In this document: positions 1 to 11,768 of the stretch, piece by piece
Layout: the number at the start of each line of letters is the position of its first letter
Position numbering within the stretch: position 1 is the first letter of the stretch
DNA from: Cunninghamia lanceolata
Taxonomy: Eukaryota > Streptophyta > Pinopsida > Cupressales > Cupressaceae
DNA: 64,000 nt
Direction: 5' to 3'
Assembly (NCBI GenBank): GCA_027924645.1
Contig: BSBN01000047.1
Location: 7,998,001 to 8,062,000 of the forward strand
Notes under the pieces: model-generated
What the model saw: only the letters and a program-made list of their open reading frames with translations
What the model was told of the DNA's origin: nothing
Database searches by the model: none
Position numbers and translations under genes: made by a program

Positions 1-262
1 CACACCCTAGCAAATATCAGGGTGATGCAAAAGGCAAACCTGCATGAAATTTGATGCTCTTTCTAAATATGAGGTTACTGGAATGAAATATGAACTTTTA
101 CAAACTAACCTCATGATGATGACTTACCCAGCTTCCCATGCATGATGATCTGCATGACTTACTTTTTACCAAAACCGCCAAAAAGCACAAAAACAAGCCA
201 AGCAAAAGTTGGGCCCCTATTTTACCAAGTCAAAATGGGGCGTGTTGTGTAACCACACAACA
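1..262 (-). repeat. Partial LTR (3' LTR side) of element 1
   Basis: This stretch matches 5928-6189 base for base without gaps, with four substitutions in 262 positions (about 98.5% identity), so it is the second LTR of one young element whose left part lies outside the window. The repeat ends with CACACAACA. The minus orientation is assigned from the primer-site-like sequence at 3106-3124, which reads on the minus strand. The window edge hides the outer terminus and the target duplication. Confidence 0.75.
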
Positions 263-1145
263 ACTTGCCACCAAAGAAAACAACAAAATTCAAATAATCC
301 AAAAGGTGAGGATAAGTTAAAACATAGATTTCCAACTCGTATTGAGCATGAGCATCCTAATCTTCTCTAGCCGGTATCATGTTCATCAATGTAACAATGA
401 ATTGATAAGGGATCAATTGTGTGCATGTGATTCATATACTCATCTTGAAAGTGAGTTGAATAAACCAGTGACTAGTGTTAGGCTACATAGTTTGGTTCAT
501 CCCTCATAGCCAACCGGATAGAGCCTTGCTGCCAGCAGGCGTCCATAGCCCCGGCAAGGTTATCGTTGCAATTCTCCTAAGTAGAGCCCCACTGCCAGCA
601 AGTGTCTATAGCTCCGGTAGAGTTACTTAGATGACTTAATCTGGATTCTAGTAAATCCCTCTTTTATTTTATTTTATTTTATTTTTTTATTTTGAAATTG
701 ATTTCATAAGATATAATAGTTATAGCTTCATGATGCAAGGAGTGGTCACTTGCTGAGATTAAGTTGATAATTGCAATGGTAGCAAGGGCAACCTTTAGAT
801 TTTTCACTTAACACCTACACTGATATGTTCAATAAACCCAAGGCTGTTAGGTGTGTCATTGTGAGGATCACCTTGACTCAAGAAAAGTAGTACTGATGAA
901 TATGATACCACAGACCTGATCAAGAATACCTACACTGATATGAGTTACAACCTATAGAAAAACTTATAACCAACTTTTGAATTCTAACAATTTCTGCAGT
1001 GTTCTTAAGTAACAAGGTGCACCAATTTTGCCCAACCAAAACAAAAGCTCAACAACGCAAAAACACAAAGCAACCTGTACAAACAACTAACCTACAAAAA
1101 GGAAACAACAGAAAGCAAAACAAGAAGACTGCACAAACAACTAAC
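263..1145. other. Non-coding internal region of element 1, with a duplicated motif
   Basis: No convincing gene is seen. Two diverged copies of a segment of about 45 bases lie at about 510-556 and 582-628; both share the core CTGCCAGCA followed by a CATAGC or TATAGC box. A short T/A-rich tract (TTTTA units) follows at 660-690. If the element is on the minus strand, this is the region just before its 3' LTR. Only a weak purine-rich stretch precedes that LTR. Confidence 0.4.
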
Positions 1146-2876
1146 CTACAAAACTATATACAAACCACTACTAGGCAAACACAAACTAGAAAAAGACCCA
1201 AATACACCTGTATTTGCATATTTCTTTTGATTGTGCAGGAGCATTAGGGTATTAGTTATGGTTCTCAACCTAGCAAATTTATCTTTATATTCTGGAAAGT
1301 ATTCTGATATTCTGAATTCATTGTATTCAACAGAATAACCCTTGATGATCAGCAACTGAGGAAGCTCATCATGTTCATGATTAATCCATATGCATGTCCT
1401 ATCTTTCAAATTTCCATAATCAAAACAATAATCAACATCATTCATTGTGGAAAGGAGAAATACAACCTGGTGTATCTCTGGTTCTGTTGTTGGACATGCT
1501 CATTTATTGACAGCTGGTCTTTCATTTGTCATTATATTTTCATTGCTTGGCTGAATGTCAGGTATCTCTTCATTTTGAAGGATGTACGACTTTTGATGAA
1601 TTATTTCTTCATCTTTATCCATATTTATTCCTCCATTCTGGACGTTCAATTTATCCTCTAGTTCAGGAAACTTCTCAATATTTTCTTCAATTTCCTGCAC
1701 ATCAGCATCTAAATGAGTATCCTTATCATCATAACCTGATATACAGAAATTTATCATTTCTAAATCACTTGACTGTAAAGGAGAATTGGCATTCAACTGA
1801 TAAGAATACTTCCCTGTTTCATTTTCAAAATATTTCTGGAGTGACGTCTGATCATGCACAACAACTCCAAAGTCTTCTGCATTTTGATCTTTCAGGAATT
1901 GTTCATTAAATAATTCACATCTTCTATCTAGTAAAGTGCCCGGTTCCATTAAGCTGCAACATTCCTGTATTTGATCATTCAATTCAACCCAGTCCGCTAT
2001 GAAATCAGCATTTATATCTTTTTCTGTGACTCCATTAGTCACTATCATAGGAACTTCATCATCAGCAGTGCATTTAAATTGTTCTACTGTTTGTTTACAC
2101 TTCTCTTTACCATAGAATGACTCCAGGAAAGATGTTTCATCTTCTTTATCAAAAGTATTAGGATCAGAATCAAAAATATTATCTTGATGAGTGATTTCTT
2201 CTCTAGAATTTTCACAAGATTCATACCTGCATACTGACTAGTCCTTACTTGTATTAGGAAGTAGAGAACTCCTATCAATCTGACCATAGAATGACTTAAG
2301 GAAGGATGTTTCCTCTTCTTTACCTTCTATAACTGATTCAGCTATTGTGTTTTCTAAGCAATTCATCACTAGGGGTGTTGCTTCTCTTTGCTGTTCCAGA
2401 ATTCGAGTCTTCTCCAACATGACCAAGCAAGCGTCACAATCCCTTTCGGAATGCTCTTCGTCATGTAATCTGCACCAACTTTCAATCAGGACATCATCAG
2501 TGGATAAACCTAATATTTGACTACACTGTATATTTCTGGACAGGTATAATTCAAAATCTTCAGAGTGGTCCACTTCAGCGTCTGGACTACTAATAACTTC
2601 TAGTACTGCATCTGCTTGTTGCTCCAGAATTTCTTCATTTTCCTGCCAGACTTCAGCCCTGAGAACATCTATAAAAAATATTATTCCTTTCAAATATAGA
2701 TCCAACCTTATAAGAAAACTTAGACAATTAATTTCACTGTGTTCTACAGTCTGGTGTATCCTGCAACAACTAGATAAACCAAAGTTAGATAAACTTTGAG
2801 GATAAAGCTGCCTATTCAAAGTTTCCTGAAATAAAGGAATGTTAACTTGACAATTGCCTTCATATACATCCATCAA
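1146..2876 (-). pseudogene. Gag-like coding region of element 1 with repeated Cys/His motifs
   Basis: One minus-strand frame runs from an ATG at 2876 to 1146 (about 575 codons), broken by stops near 2238 and 1500 but not by any evident frameshift. The ATG lies 230 bases past the primer-site-like sequence, where gag should start. Two Cys/His motifs are visible, CRIHQTVEHSEINC and CRLHDEEHSERDC, spaced C-x2-H-x3/4-H-x4-C; they resemble the finger-like motifs of some Tat-type gypsy polyproteins. A peptide of type (E/D)ETSFL(K/E)SFYG occurs twice, so the protein contains an internal repeat. It is strongly acidic. No protease, RT or integrase motif is found. The gag assignment rests on position and Cys/His spacing, not on a recognised gag core. 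Confidence 0.45.
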
Positions 2877-3105
2877 AATGAGACTCTACTTTTCAATTTT
2901 TTAGGATTTTGAAATTTTAATGAGATCTATCATATCTCAGAATAAAATTGAAAGTTCAGAAAATGTTGGTCAAATCTTTGAAGCTTTGAGCTAGATCTTT
3001 ACAAAGATGCAGTCAGAACCCCTCAGATAAGAGATATTTGCAGACATTAACCTCAAATAATGAAATATTTATGCAATATTTACAGAAATCCAGAAATTCC
3101 TTGTT

Positions 3106-3124
3106 GGCCCTCCTTCTAGCGCCA
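3106..3124 (-). promoter_or_regulatory. Primer binding site of element 1
   Basis: Read on the minus strand this is TGGCGCTAGAAGGAGGGCC, five bases after an LTR-like terminus ...CCAACA. TGGCGC starts are typical of primer sites of Tat/Athila-type gypsy elements. The matching tRNA was not identified. Confidence 0.55.
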
Positions 3125-3129
3125 ATTTA

Positions 3130-6100
3130 TGTTGGTCATGATGTTAGTCATAAGAAAACATAGAATAAAAGTTACTCAACAACCTTTACTCATCTTGAAA
3201 GATACGATGAATTCAGAGAATCCACGATCCCAAGTCTCCACTGATTAGTTCATAATCTACTGACGTTACTCAGTGGTTGATGTGTGTTGCTGTTAATCAT
3301 TCAGGGGCCTTACGTTCTTCAATAATTTCTGTAAAGTTCATCAATATTTATCCAAATATCCTGTTCTTCATATCTGCCCTGCATAAATCTCCAAATTATT
3401 TTACCTCTGCACTATGACTTCACTCAAATAATGTGCCTACAGGTTGATATTTGCATGAATTTTACCATTATTTGCAATTCTTTGCATGATATTTTCAACA
3501 CTACATGCACTTTGCTCAAATATGCTAAGGATTTTTGATTATCTACGAGATGTAAGCATATTTCTCTGTTCTGCTTGTTATTTATCATGATTTGCAGTTA
3601 TGGTGATGAATTTATGAAATTGAAAAAAAGGAAAAGGGTTAAAGAATGAGATTCCCAAAACTACTTGACCGAGATCACTGATCCACATACAAGCTCCCAT
3701 ACATGCAATGAAAAGAAGGAAACTAGAATCATACTTCACCAGGACATTCCACAAATCCGCATCATCCAGTGCAAATCTTCAAAGGAAAAGTTGACAACAA
3801 CATGTAATGAAATGAAAGCGCTTCTAGTTGAACACAGCATTCACCAGTACATATCCAGAAATCAACATGAAGATTACGTAAAATTTACAATCAGGATGTA
3901 ATCTGAAACTTCATATCCATTCAGTATGCTCAAGAACAGGTACATTTACAGTGATCTAAAGAAAGAACCTTGACATTTCAACAATTCAATCCTCATTAGT
4001 CTCAGTAATCCGATCTCCTATTTGATTCTACAGTAATTGGCCTTATTGTTTGCCAGATGTTCCAATGTATATCCTTAATTTTGGACAAGTTCTGCCCTTT
4101 TATAGAACAAAGGCCAGAAAATAGTTACAATGATCCAAGGATCAGGATCCTCCCAAAACAATCAATGGTCTAGATGAACAGCACGTGCCTTGCCAGTTTG
4201 CAAATGTATAGCTGGCACAGAATATTCCAGCATCTTTGATTTGATTCAGCCTCCAGCTGGCAGACAGCATATTTGACAATATCTTCCCCATTGCTCAGCA
4301 TCATGTTGCCTGCCGGTTGGCAATTTTCAGCCACTTCATACAGCTCCAACATCCTGCAACAAACAGACAAGAATTAAGCATCATCATTTAATAACTAGCA
4401 GGAAAGTAAACATTTAGATTTTATCAGGCTGTGAATGTGCAAACCTATATATACCGAGTTATGAATATTGAGCATATGAGAAAATTCGCGCAACTAAATG
4501 CCCATAGGTGGTCAAGAGGGTCCGAGTGACTATCGTTGACTGGAAAACATGCTGTCAGGCCTGAAAATAGTTTCAATATCTGATCAGGTCCAGCCAGGGT
4601 CATTTGAGCGATTTTTGATAAAAATATCGAAAATGTGATTTTTTCGTATTTTCTACATCTTAGTAAATTGCATTTTCGGAGGCCTTCGGAGCGAAATTAG
4701 GGCTCAACACGCTCTCGGTAACTTGGTGTTAAGTCTAAGTGACCAGGCAACTCAAACTAGATAACTAGTTAATCTTTCCAGTGAGTCCAAAAAGTTCAAA
4801 TTCTGATAACATGGCTAGGAGTTATGACCCTGCCAAGGGGAAGGTCAAAAATTTCCTAATTTTTTGAGTTTCTTTGAATTTTTTGCAAATAGTTTCGCCT
4901 TCCGGTAGCCTTTTTTGTATTCCAAGGGTGATGGGGACCTTTCATATGATCTGCAAGCCTTACATTTTCAGTTATCACATGCGTAAGATCATGCATATGC
5001 AATACATGCGCTTGTGTTCACTGAATTCCATTGAATAACACTATCGGGTCCGGGTATGCACATTAGCTAATATGAGGGATATTAACTAATATGACTCTCT
5101 TCATAGATCAGGATATGATGATGATGTCATCATCATGGACGGGCTTCGTTAAAATGTGAAAGGCCGACGTCATGGTCATACCGAAGGAAATCGGGGCGTT
5201 AAGAAATATGACCCCCGCAACAAAAATGACCCAGTGTCGAAATATCGTGATGACGTCATCAGGATATTGACTTGGTTCAGCGTTATGGCACTTATGATGT
5301 CATCGTCATATTATGTGAGCAGGATCATGATCATCCTCCTCGAGAGGAAAAACCATCCTGACAATATCGGGTGATAAACGCACCCTTAAGTCGTGCTTTA
5401 TACGTCAGGGGGATATTAGAAAATATCGGGTCGCGTTGAGATGGTGATGATGACCGAAGTCATTCCTTTTCTTATTCTAAGCATATCGGGGTGACATCAT
5501 CCGGATATTCGTTCACTATATCGTTGAGGTATGATGATGTCATCGTTAGGTTATGCGAACAGGATCATGTTTATGAAATATCCTGCCGAGAGGTAAATGT
5601 GATGATGATGACATCGTCATATCGTTTCTTTGTTTATCGGACTTGAATGACATCATCAGGATATTGGCTTGGGGGGATATTTTGCGGCAGGAGGATATTT
5701 AAATATCGGGTTGCATTGAGAAATATGATCCTCGCGAAATGCATAAGGCCATCGACGGGTAAAGGACACTATCACTTAAAATTGACGTCCGGATATTCGG
5801 ACTGCATGATTTATCGGGTGATAAATTAGATCAGGATGACCTTCAGTAACATGACTGATGTTACAAAAAATATGATCCTACTCTTGCGAATATCAGGTTT
5901 GACCAAACTTTGACCGTTCATAATTTTCACACCCTAGCGAATATCAGGGTGATGCAAAAGGCAAACCTGCATGAAATTTGATGCTCTTTCTAAATATGAG
6001 GTTACTAGAATGAAATATGAACTTTGACAAACTAACCTCATGATGATGACTTACCCAGCTTCCCATGCATGATGATCTGCATGACTTACTTTTTACCAAA

Positions 6101-6189
6101 ACCGCCAAAAAGCACAAAAACAAGCCAAGCAAAAGTTGGGCCCCTGTTTTACCAAGTCAAAATGGGGCGTGTTGTGTAACCACACAACA
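3130..6189 (-). repeat. Long LTR (about 3.06 kb) of element 1
   Basis: The right end (5928-6189) is proven by the matching copy at 1-262. The left end at TGTTGG is inferred from the adjacent primer binding site. On the minus strand the LTR would start TGTTGTGTGG and end CCAACA, a proper TG...CA pair. No gene is seen inside. The part at 5100-5900, which would be U3, holds many TGACGTCA-like sites and repeated ATATCGGG and GGATATT words. If the left boundary is wrong the LTR is shorter. Confidence 0.5.
5110..5800. promoter_or_regulatory. Cluster of TGACGTCA/TGATGTCA-type sites in the LTR
   Basis: About nine sites of form TGA(C/T)(G/A)TCA lie in under 700 bases, near 5117, 5166, 5248, 5294, 5491, 5532, 5590, 5647 and 5782. 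The site at 5248-5261, TGATGACGTCATCA, is a perfect 14-base palindrome. TGACG is the core bound by plant bZIP (TGA-type) factors. Several sites are followed by GGATATT. The location in the presumed U3 suggests an enhancer; this is inference. Confidence 0.5.
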
Positions 6190-6286
6190 CATATATCATT
6201 ATAATGTTAATATTCTTTTTATACACTTGTTATGATGACTATAAAAAAAGGGCATATATGTATAGGTTATTTACTATTTTTGTTAT
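6190..6286. other. AT-rich host segment left of copia element 1
   Basis: This short AT-rich segment lies between element 1 and the copia LTR. Its last 32 bases (6255-6286) recur with one mismatch at 17776-17807, on the other side of the copia element. Confidence 0.6.
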
Positions 6287-7848
6287 TGTTGATATGCGTT
6301 GGACAACTGAGAGGGGGTGTGAATCAGTTGTCCTAAAAACTTAAATACTTACTCCAATTAAATATGCATCACTTATCTACAATTACTATGATTTAACAAT
6401 GAATGCATAAAATTAGAAACTTAACCACCAAGACAACATCAAACACAAGAGACACCATATTTTATGTGGAAAACCCTAAGATGGGGAAAAACCATGGAGA
6501 TGATTAGCTCTCAATATATATTGCACTCTTGAAATAATGATGTTCAGGGTTGGTCACTCCACGGGCCTAAACATACGGTCTTATTGCCATGAAGAACAAC
6601 TAGGTCTAGCAAGCTCACTGCCTCAACCCTAAACCTAGCAAGATTAAAACAAGGGTTGTTAAACCCTACTGGTGGATTACTACTAGAATCACTACCATGA
6701 TCAACACCTTCTTATGTCTATGATTGAAGTGCAATAATTCCTCTGCTATGCTCTGCCTCTGCTATGTTCTTCCTCTTCTTTCCTCTACCTCTTCTCTGCT
6801 CTACCTTTTGGAGCTTTCTTAATATCTTTCCATTTTTGCTCAAGGACACTTTTTCCATGACTCAACTACAAGTATTTATACACTACATCAACCTTGGAAT
6901 GATCATCAAGGTCGGCATCACAATCATCAACCATTGGAACAATCTCCAAGGTCAACATTACAAACATTTACAAAATAGGTCCTAACCTATTACAACATTG
7001 TGCAAAGGAAATGAAATGTGGATCACGCCATGCCTTAGCTAGGACTCAAACATGATCTTTCACACTAGAACAAGCTTCCACAATCTTCTAGAGGTCTCTT
7101 CAATCACTGGGATTAACCAGGTCAGCCAAGACTGGTTACACGCTACATTATCTAGGAACAATCTTCAAACATAATCTTAATTTCTTAATGCGGACCAAAG
7201 TCCAAATAGGAACATGATTAGGAGACATCTACAAGCACATTATAATCATCAGGAGTAACCACATGAACCTTAACCACTTTATCCATAGGAATCTTCTCAC
7301 CGGAACACATGAACTTCACTGTCTTCAACTATCATAAAAGAAAGATAGCTTGTAGACCACCAAACCATAAACCATTGCAACTAAAGGCACTTATCATCAT
7401 CCCAGACTTCCTTCTAGAACCACAGAGCAAAATACTTTATTGTAGAGGAATGCGGAGTAGAATACTTTCTTTCTATCCCAACTAAACTTACAGAAAAAGT
7501 AGGTTTTACTCTGGTGAACACAACTCACTCAGATCTTCATGCAGAGGGCTCAAACCTGGAATGTAGCATCCTTAGTCATACCTGTAACTTGCTTGCAATC
7601 TGTAGACCATGATCTTCAAGTAGAAGTAAATGCAAAGTAGTTTACCAGACTATTCTTCAGTATATAACTCACTGTCTCTACTGTACTTCTCTATAACTCA
7701 CTTGTTCCTTCTGGAGAGGCTAATTTTCTCAATATCCTCAACATACACGTCTTCTAAACAAGTAATAGAATAAGATACAGTTGACACCAATGACAAAAAG
7801 GATATGTTGACATCAATGACAACACCAATTAGGCACATACTTGCAACA
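6287..7848 (-). repeat. 3' LTR of copia element 1
   Basis: It is 1,562 bp long and paired with 16351-17775. It is longer than its partner because the partner lacks about 137 bases corresponding to roughly 7132-7285. The paired GGGTTTTCC / GGTTTTTCCC-type words near 6460-6490 (minus strand) and the run of G next to GTGAATC near 6310 are also found in the LTRs at 16351, 41293 and 62337, which marks one broad LTR family. Confidence 0.85.
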
Positions 7849-8172
7849 ATCTCCCCCTCTGTCATTAATGACAACATATGATGTGAAAAACTGCAACAAC
7901 CATTAAGACAAGATTCTCCCCCTTTCTCTTTACACACCTGCACTCTTTGTTTCTCCAAAATTCTCCCCCTTTCTCTTACACATCTGTACTCTAATTTTTT
8001 CACATGACTTCTCTCTCCCTTTGACATCAATGGCAAAGGGCACATACTTGCACTCATCTACTCTAATCTAATCTCTCTTCTAAACTCTCTGACTACTCCC
8101 CCTGAGAAGTATCCCTAAAAAGTATCAATCTAGACCTCTGAGCACCTCTAGACTAATGCACTATTGTGCATC
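7849..8172 (-). promoter_or_regulatory. Multiple polypurine tracts before the 3' LTR
   Basis: On the minus strand the segment between the pol stop and the LTR carries repeated AGGGGGAGA-like tracts. The one touching the LTR (7849-7860) is the likely plus-strand priming site. No gene is seen here. Confidence 0.6.
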
Positions 8173-8591
8173 TTAGTTTAGAGTAGGAGGGGTGATAACC
8201 CCTAACTTTTCTTTGAGATACTCAAAAGTATCCTTAGGCAGAGGCTTGGTAAAAATGTCTACAATCTGATCCTTTGTAGAAACATACTCCAACTTGACTT
8301 CATTCTCTATCACCTTTTCTCTCAGAAAATGATACCTGATGGATATGTGATTTGTACTTGAATGCATCATTAGATTCTTTGATATGTTTATGGCACTTGT
8401 GTTATCACAAATGATTGTAATGGGATCTTCATACACAATTTTGATGTCCTTCAAAGTTTGCTTCATCCATAACACTTGAGTGCAACTGCATGCTGCTACA
8501 ATGTATTTTGCTTCTGTAGTAGACAGGGATATTGAATCCTATTTCTTGCACAACCAAGATACTAATCTTTTTCCCAAGAAGAATGCACCTC
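8173..8591 (-). pseudogene. Copia RNase H, C-terminal part (distal half of split gene)
   Basis: The minus-strand reading gives FFLGKR, then SLSTTEA, a region with CDNTSAI, and DIFTKPLP near the end: the conserved end of copia RNase H, finishing in a stop at 8173. One in-frame stop replaces Gln in the KKQDSIS motif (CAG to TAG). The upstream half of the same gene lies at 12686-12999, on the other side of the nested insertion. The same family's RNase H end is seen at the right edge of the window (63901-64000). Confidence 0.88.
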
Positions 8592-9530
8592 TGGTGCAGG
8601 AGCACCTAATCCACAGTGGCTTCCATGAGGCATTCAACTGTTTGATGTTCATTTTGTTGTTTCCAATAAGGTCCTATAAGACCATCCATGTAATAAGGTC
8701 TGTTTGACCAATGCATGTAATTTTTGTTTGTATCTAGGTTCATTTTGTCAGTCCCAAGTGACTTAGGGGACATTTGTCAAATTTTAATCACATAATGCCA
8801 AAAACAACAATAATGCCAAAAATAGGCAGCAGTGTTTCCCAGCTGCTTGGAATTGTTCTCCCAGCCGCTTGGAGTCAGTGTGGTACTACTCAGGGCGAGT
8901 TGTTAAATGTCCAAAGAAATGAACCAAATGAGCATCGAATGTAATCAAATCGCAGAGAGGAGGTTGAGTGTGATTGAACATTATTTCAAAGGGAAATAAA
9001 GATATTATGTTCCATCACTTCGATTCTTGTTCTCTGTAATTGGAAATTTGTTAGCTGTAGATTTCCATTCTTTCTATGTTTTTCATTGTTGTTGTATGTC
9101 TTCATGAAGCATTCCACTGGTATGATTTCTGTCAGAATCAACAGAATGGCTTCGATGTACCAGTATTCATTTTTGTTTTTTCTTGTGTTGAAGGTGCAGG
9201 TGTTCCAGACTAGGGAGTGTGAACAGTAGCATGCCCTAGCATCTCTATGTGCTAGGCATCGAGTGTAGATTAGACTGTGTGCGAGTTGAAACCCTAATGG
9301 CGTATCATAGTGTTGGTTCACTAGTGCATCGGCCAAGTATTGTAAGTGTTCATCGATAGAACAGGTTACGCCAAAGGTAAGAGTCATCAATGAGAGTTTG
9401 AGCAACGAAGAAGTCGATCCAATGATGGTTGTCTAGCTAGGGAGATGTATCAGCGGCTTGCTTCTTAGATTTTGCCAACTGTGAGCAATTCAGGGCTCGT
9501 TCTATGTTTCTCGCTGTGCACTCCTCATCA
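8592..9530 (+). repeat. 5' LTR of gag-protease element copy 1
   Basis: It is 939 bp long and matches 11769-12685 over its whole length. The ends TGGTG...ATCA are supported by homology to the LTR of element C, whose ends are fixed by a perfect target duplication. No gene inside. Confidence 0.85.
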
Positions 9531-9533
9531 TAT

Positions 9534-9545
9534 TGGTATCAGAGC
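9534..9545 (+). promoter_or_regulatory. Primer binding site, initiator-Met type
   Basis: TGGTATCAGAGC, starting 4 bases after the LTR end, is the standard complement of the plant initiator methionine tRNA 3' end. Confidence 0.85.
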
Positions 9546-9617
9546 CTAGAAAAAGATTTGGGCGGCAAGTCGAATTGAGAACTTACATAAGTGTTGGCAT
9601 TTGGGTGTTGTCTGTAA

Positions 9618-11171
9618 ATGTTTATGTCAGACAAAGAAAGTGAGACAGAGGCAAAGAGGATGCCTCCCAAAAGTATGTCGCAAGACGTTGTTAAGAAGTT
9701 GATCGAGGAGATGCTTGCATCCAAGTTGGGAGAGTTCAAGCAGTCCAAAGGCAAAGATAAGGAAGATGAAAGTGACAGCGATGAAGGCGACATAGAAATT
9801 GGGGAAACCAGTAAAAAGATAGAGGAGATACCAGCAGACCAGGGGGCATTTTTAAATGCATTAAAGTCAATCAATAGGGACACCATAGATGGGTTACCTA
9901 TGTATAGTGGAAGTACGGAAGCTAAAGAGGTGATTGATTAGATTGAGGCATTGAACAATCATTTTGAATATAAATAAATCCCTGATGATAAGAGGGTTAA
10001 GCTGGCAAAGGCAAGATTGCAGGGATCTGCTCTTGCATGGTGGAATTATGAACAAGGAGAGAGAGTTAAGGAGGGGAAGAACATGATAACCTCCTGGGAA
10101 AGGATGAAGACCAAACTTAAGGCACAGTTCTTACCCCTGGACTATAATGTGCAGATGTATAAGAAGTTGTAGAATCTCAGACAGAGAGACCTTGATGTGA
10201 ATGCATACACACAAAAGTTTCATAAACTCAGTCTCCAATCAAAGAGACAAGAAGAAGAGTTAGAGAAGGTGGCCAGGTATTTGAATGGCCTAAGGATGAA
10301 CATTCAAGATGAGATCAGCATCTTAGCACCAGACATAGTGAACAAGTGTTTCCAGATGGCCTTAAGGGCTGAAGAGAAGATAAAGAGAAAAAGTGAGCAG
10401 AATGGTAGAGGAAGGGGTGACAGAAATTCTAGAGGTAGTTTTGGAGGAAGAAGTCCTATCCAGAGGCCTAGTGGTGAGTCTAGCCAAGAAAAGCAAGTTG
10501 GGGACTCAAGTAGCAAGGGAGGCTACCGAGGAAGAAGGCCAAATGACAGAGGTGGGACAAATGGATCAAATAGAGAATCCAAGTTTTTCAACATGAGATG
10601 TTATAACTGTAATCAGATAGGGCACCTGGCATACAAGTGTCCAGAGAAGGCCTCAACTTCTCATGGTAATGAGAGAAGAACCATATTAACTCAAGAGGAT
10701 ACATGGAGTGTGACATCTCCTGAAGTGAATCTAGAATCAGAAACGGGAGAAAGTCTGATGATCAAGAGGATGCTGCTCAAAGAACTAATGAAGAGTGAAT
10801 TGTCATAGAGGAAAACTCTTTTCAGGATTAATTGTAAAAGCAAAGGTAAAATATGCAAGGTAGTCATAGCTTCTGGTTCAACAGATAATATGGTGTCTAG
10901 GGAAATGGTGGATATACTGAACATAGAAAGGATTCCACATCAAACTCCTTACAAGGCATCTTGGGTAAGTGATAGTCAATCACTTTTGGTAAGTGAACAA
11001 GCGTATGTTGATTTTCAGATTGGAGAATATAAGGAGAGAATTTTATGTGACATTTTTCCCATAGAGTGTTGTCACCTACTTTTAGGTAGACCATGGCAAT
11101 TTGATAGGCAAGCATTATATGATGGATATGCTAACACATACACCATCAAGAAGGATGGAAAGATGGGATGA
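9618..11171 (+). pseudogene. Gag-protease of nested gypsy-like element, copy 1
   Basis: One frame runs from ATG 9618 to 11171. An acidic, Lys-rich N-terminus is followed by the retrotransposon gag core (LAWWNYEQ, SWERMKTKLKAQFLP, LNGLRMNIQDE), an Arg/Gly-rich linker, one zinc knuckle CYNCNQIGHLAYKC (near 10590-10640) and an aspartic protease ending in LLGRPWQFDR. Four internal stops (near 9939, 9975, 10170 and 10806) each fit Trp or Gln codons hit by a C-to-T or G-to-A change; no frameshift is seen up to about 11165. The protease motif reads VIASGSTDN where the sister copy has VIDTGSTDN, so the catalytic Asp is lost. A frame change at 11165-11171 leads into the tail. Confidence 0.85.
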
Positions 11172-11745
11172 CACCATTGCAGGAGGATGCTGCAGAAAAG
11201 AAGGCAGCCAAGGTTATTTTGATGGCTAAGAAAGAGTCTGTGAAGATCAATGAAGAAGAGACAAGGAAAGTTGAAGATACCTCAAGGAGTGAGGATGCCA
11301 AAGATCAAAGTTTGAAGGAAATTTTAGTTTTGACTAATGAAGATCAAATCGTAATGACTGAAATGGATCAGCAGGAGGTCAAAGAGCAGGCCTGCAAGCA
11401 GTCATAGTGTGATTGGAAAGAAGAAAATGCTATCATAGTAGGGACTATTGTTTGTGCTCTAGGACCAATAGGCAAACATATCCTACCATAGCAGCCATAC
11501 AAGTAGCATCAAACAAGGTTTTGAATGCAGGTGTTCAGGCAGAGATGACAGTAAGGAAGAATGGCGAGCAAAGTCTAGGTTTGATTGCAAGCAGTCACTC
11601 ATGGCAAGGTGTGAGTAGATCCTACAATGCTGGGCATGATTATTTGATTCCATGGAAACAAGTTGCAATCCAGAGATCATGGGGAAGACATGAGACAGCA
11701 GAGGATACAAGTAGAGCAAAACAAAGACTTAACTCATGAGGCATG
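11168..11745 (+). pseudogene. Post-protease tail ORF of copy 1, no pol
   Basis: After a frame change near 11168 a Lys/Glu-rich tail follows, then a conserved peptide IVGTIVC that also occurs in element C (near 60200), then a low-similarity end up to the purine-rich tract next to the 3' LTR. No RT or integrase motif is present. The conserved peptide and end show that the pol-less layout is ancestral to both copies rather than a recent deletion in one. Confidence 0.6.
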
Positions 11746-11768
11746 AGTTCTTTTCAAGGTGGGGTGTA

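Noticed and set aside
1371..1909. Plus-strand ORFs over element 1
   Set aside because: They overlap the minus-strand gag-like frame, which has Cys/His motifs and a consistent frame.
5156..5829. Small plus-strand ORFs in the LTR of element 1
   Set aside because: They lie in the TGACGTCA-rich region, have no domain and no conserved frame with the related motifs in element C.
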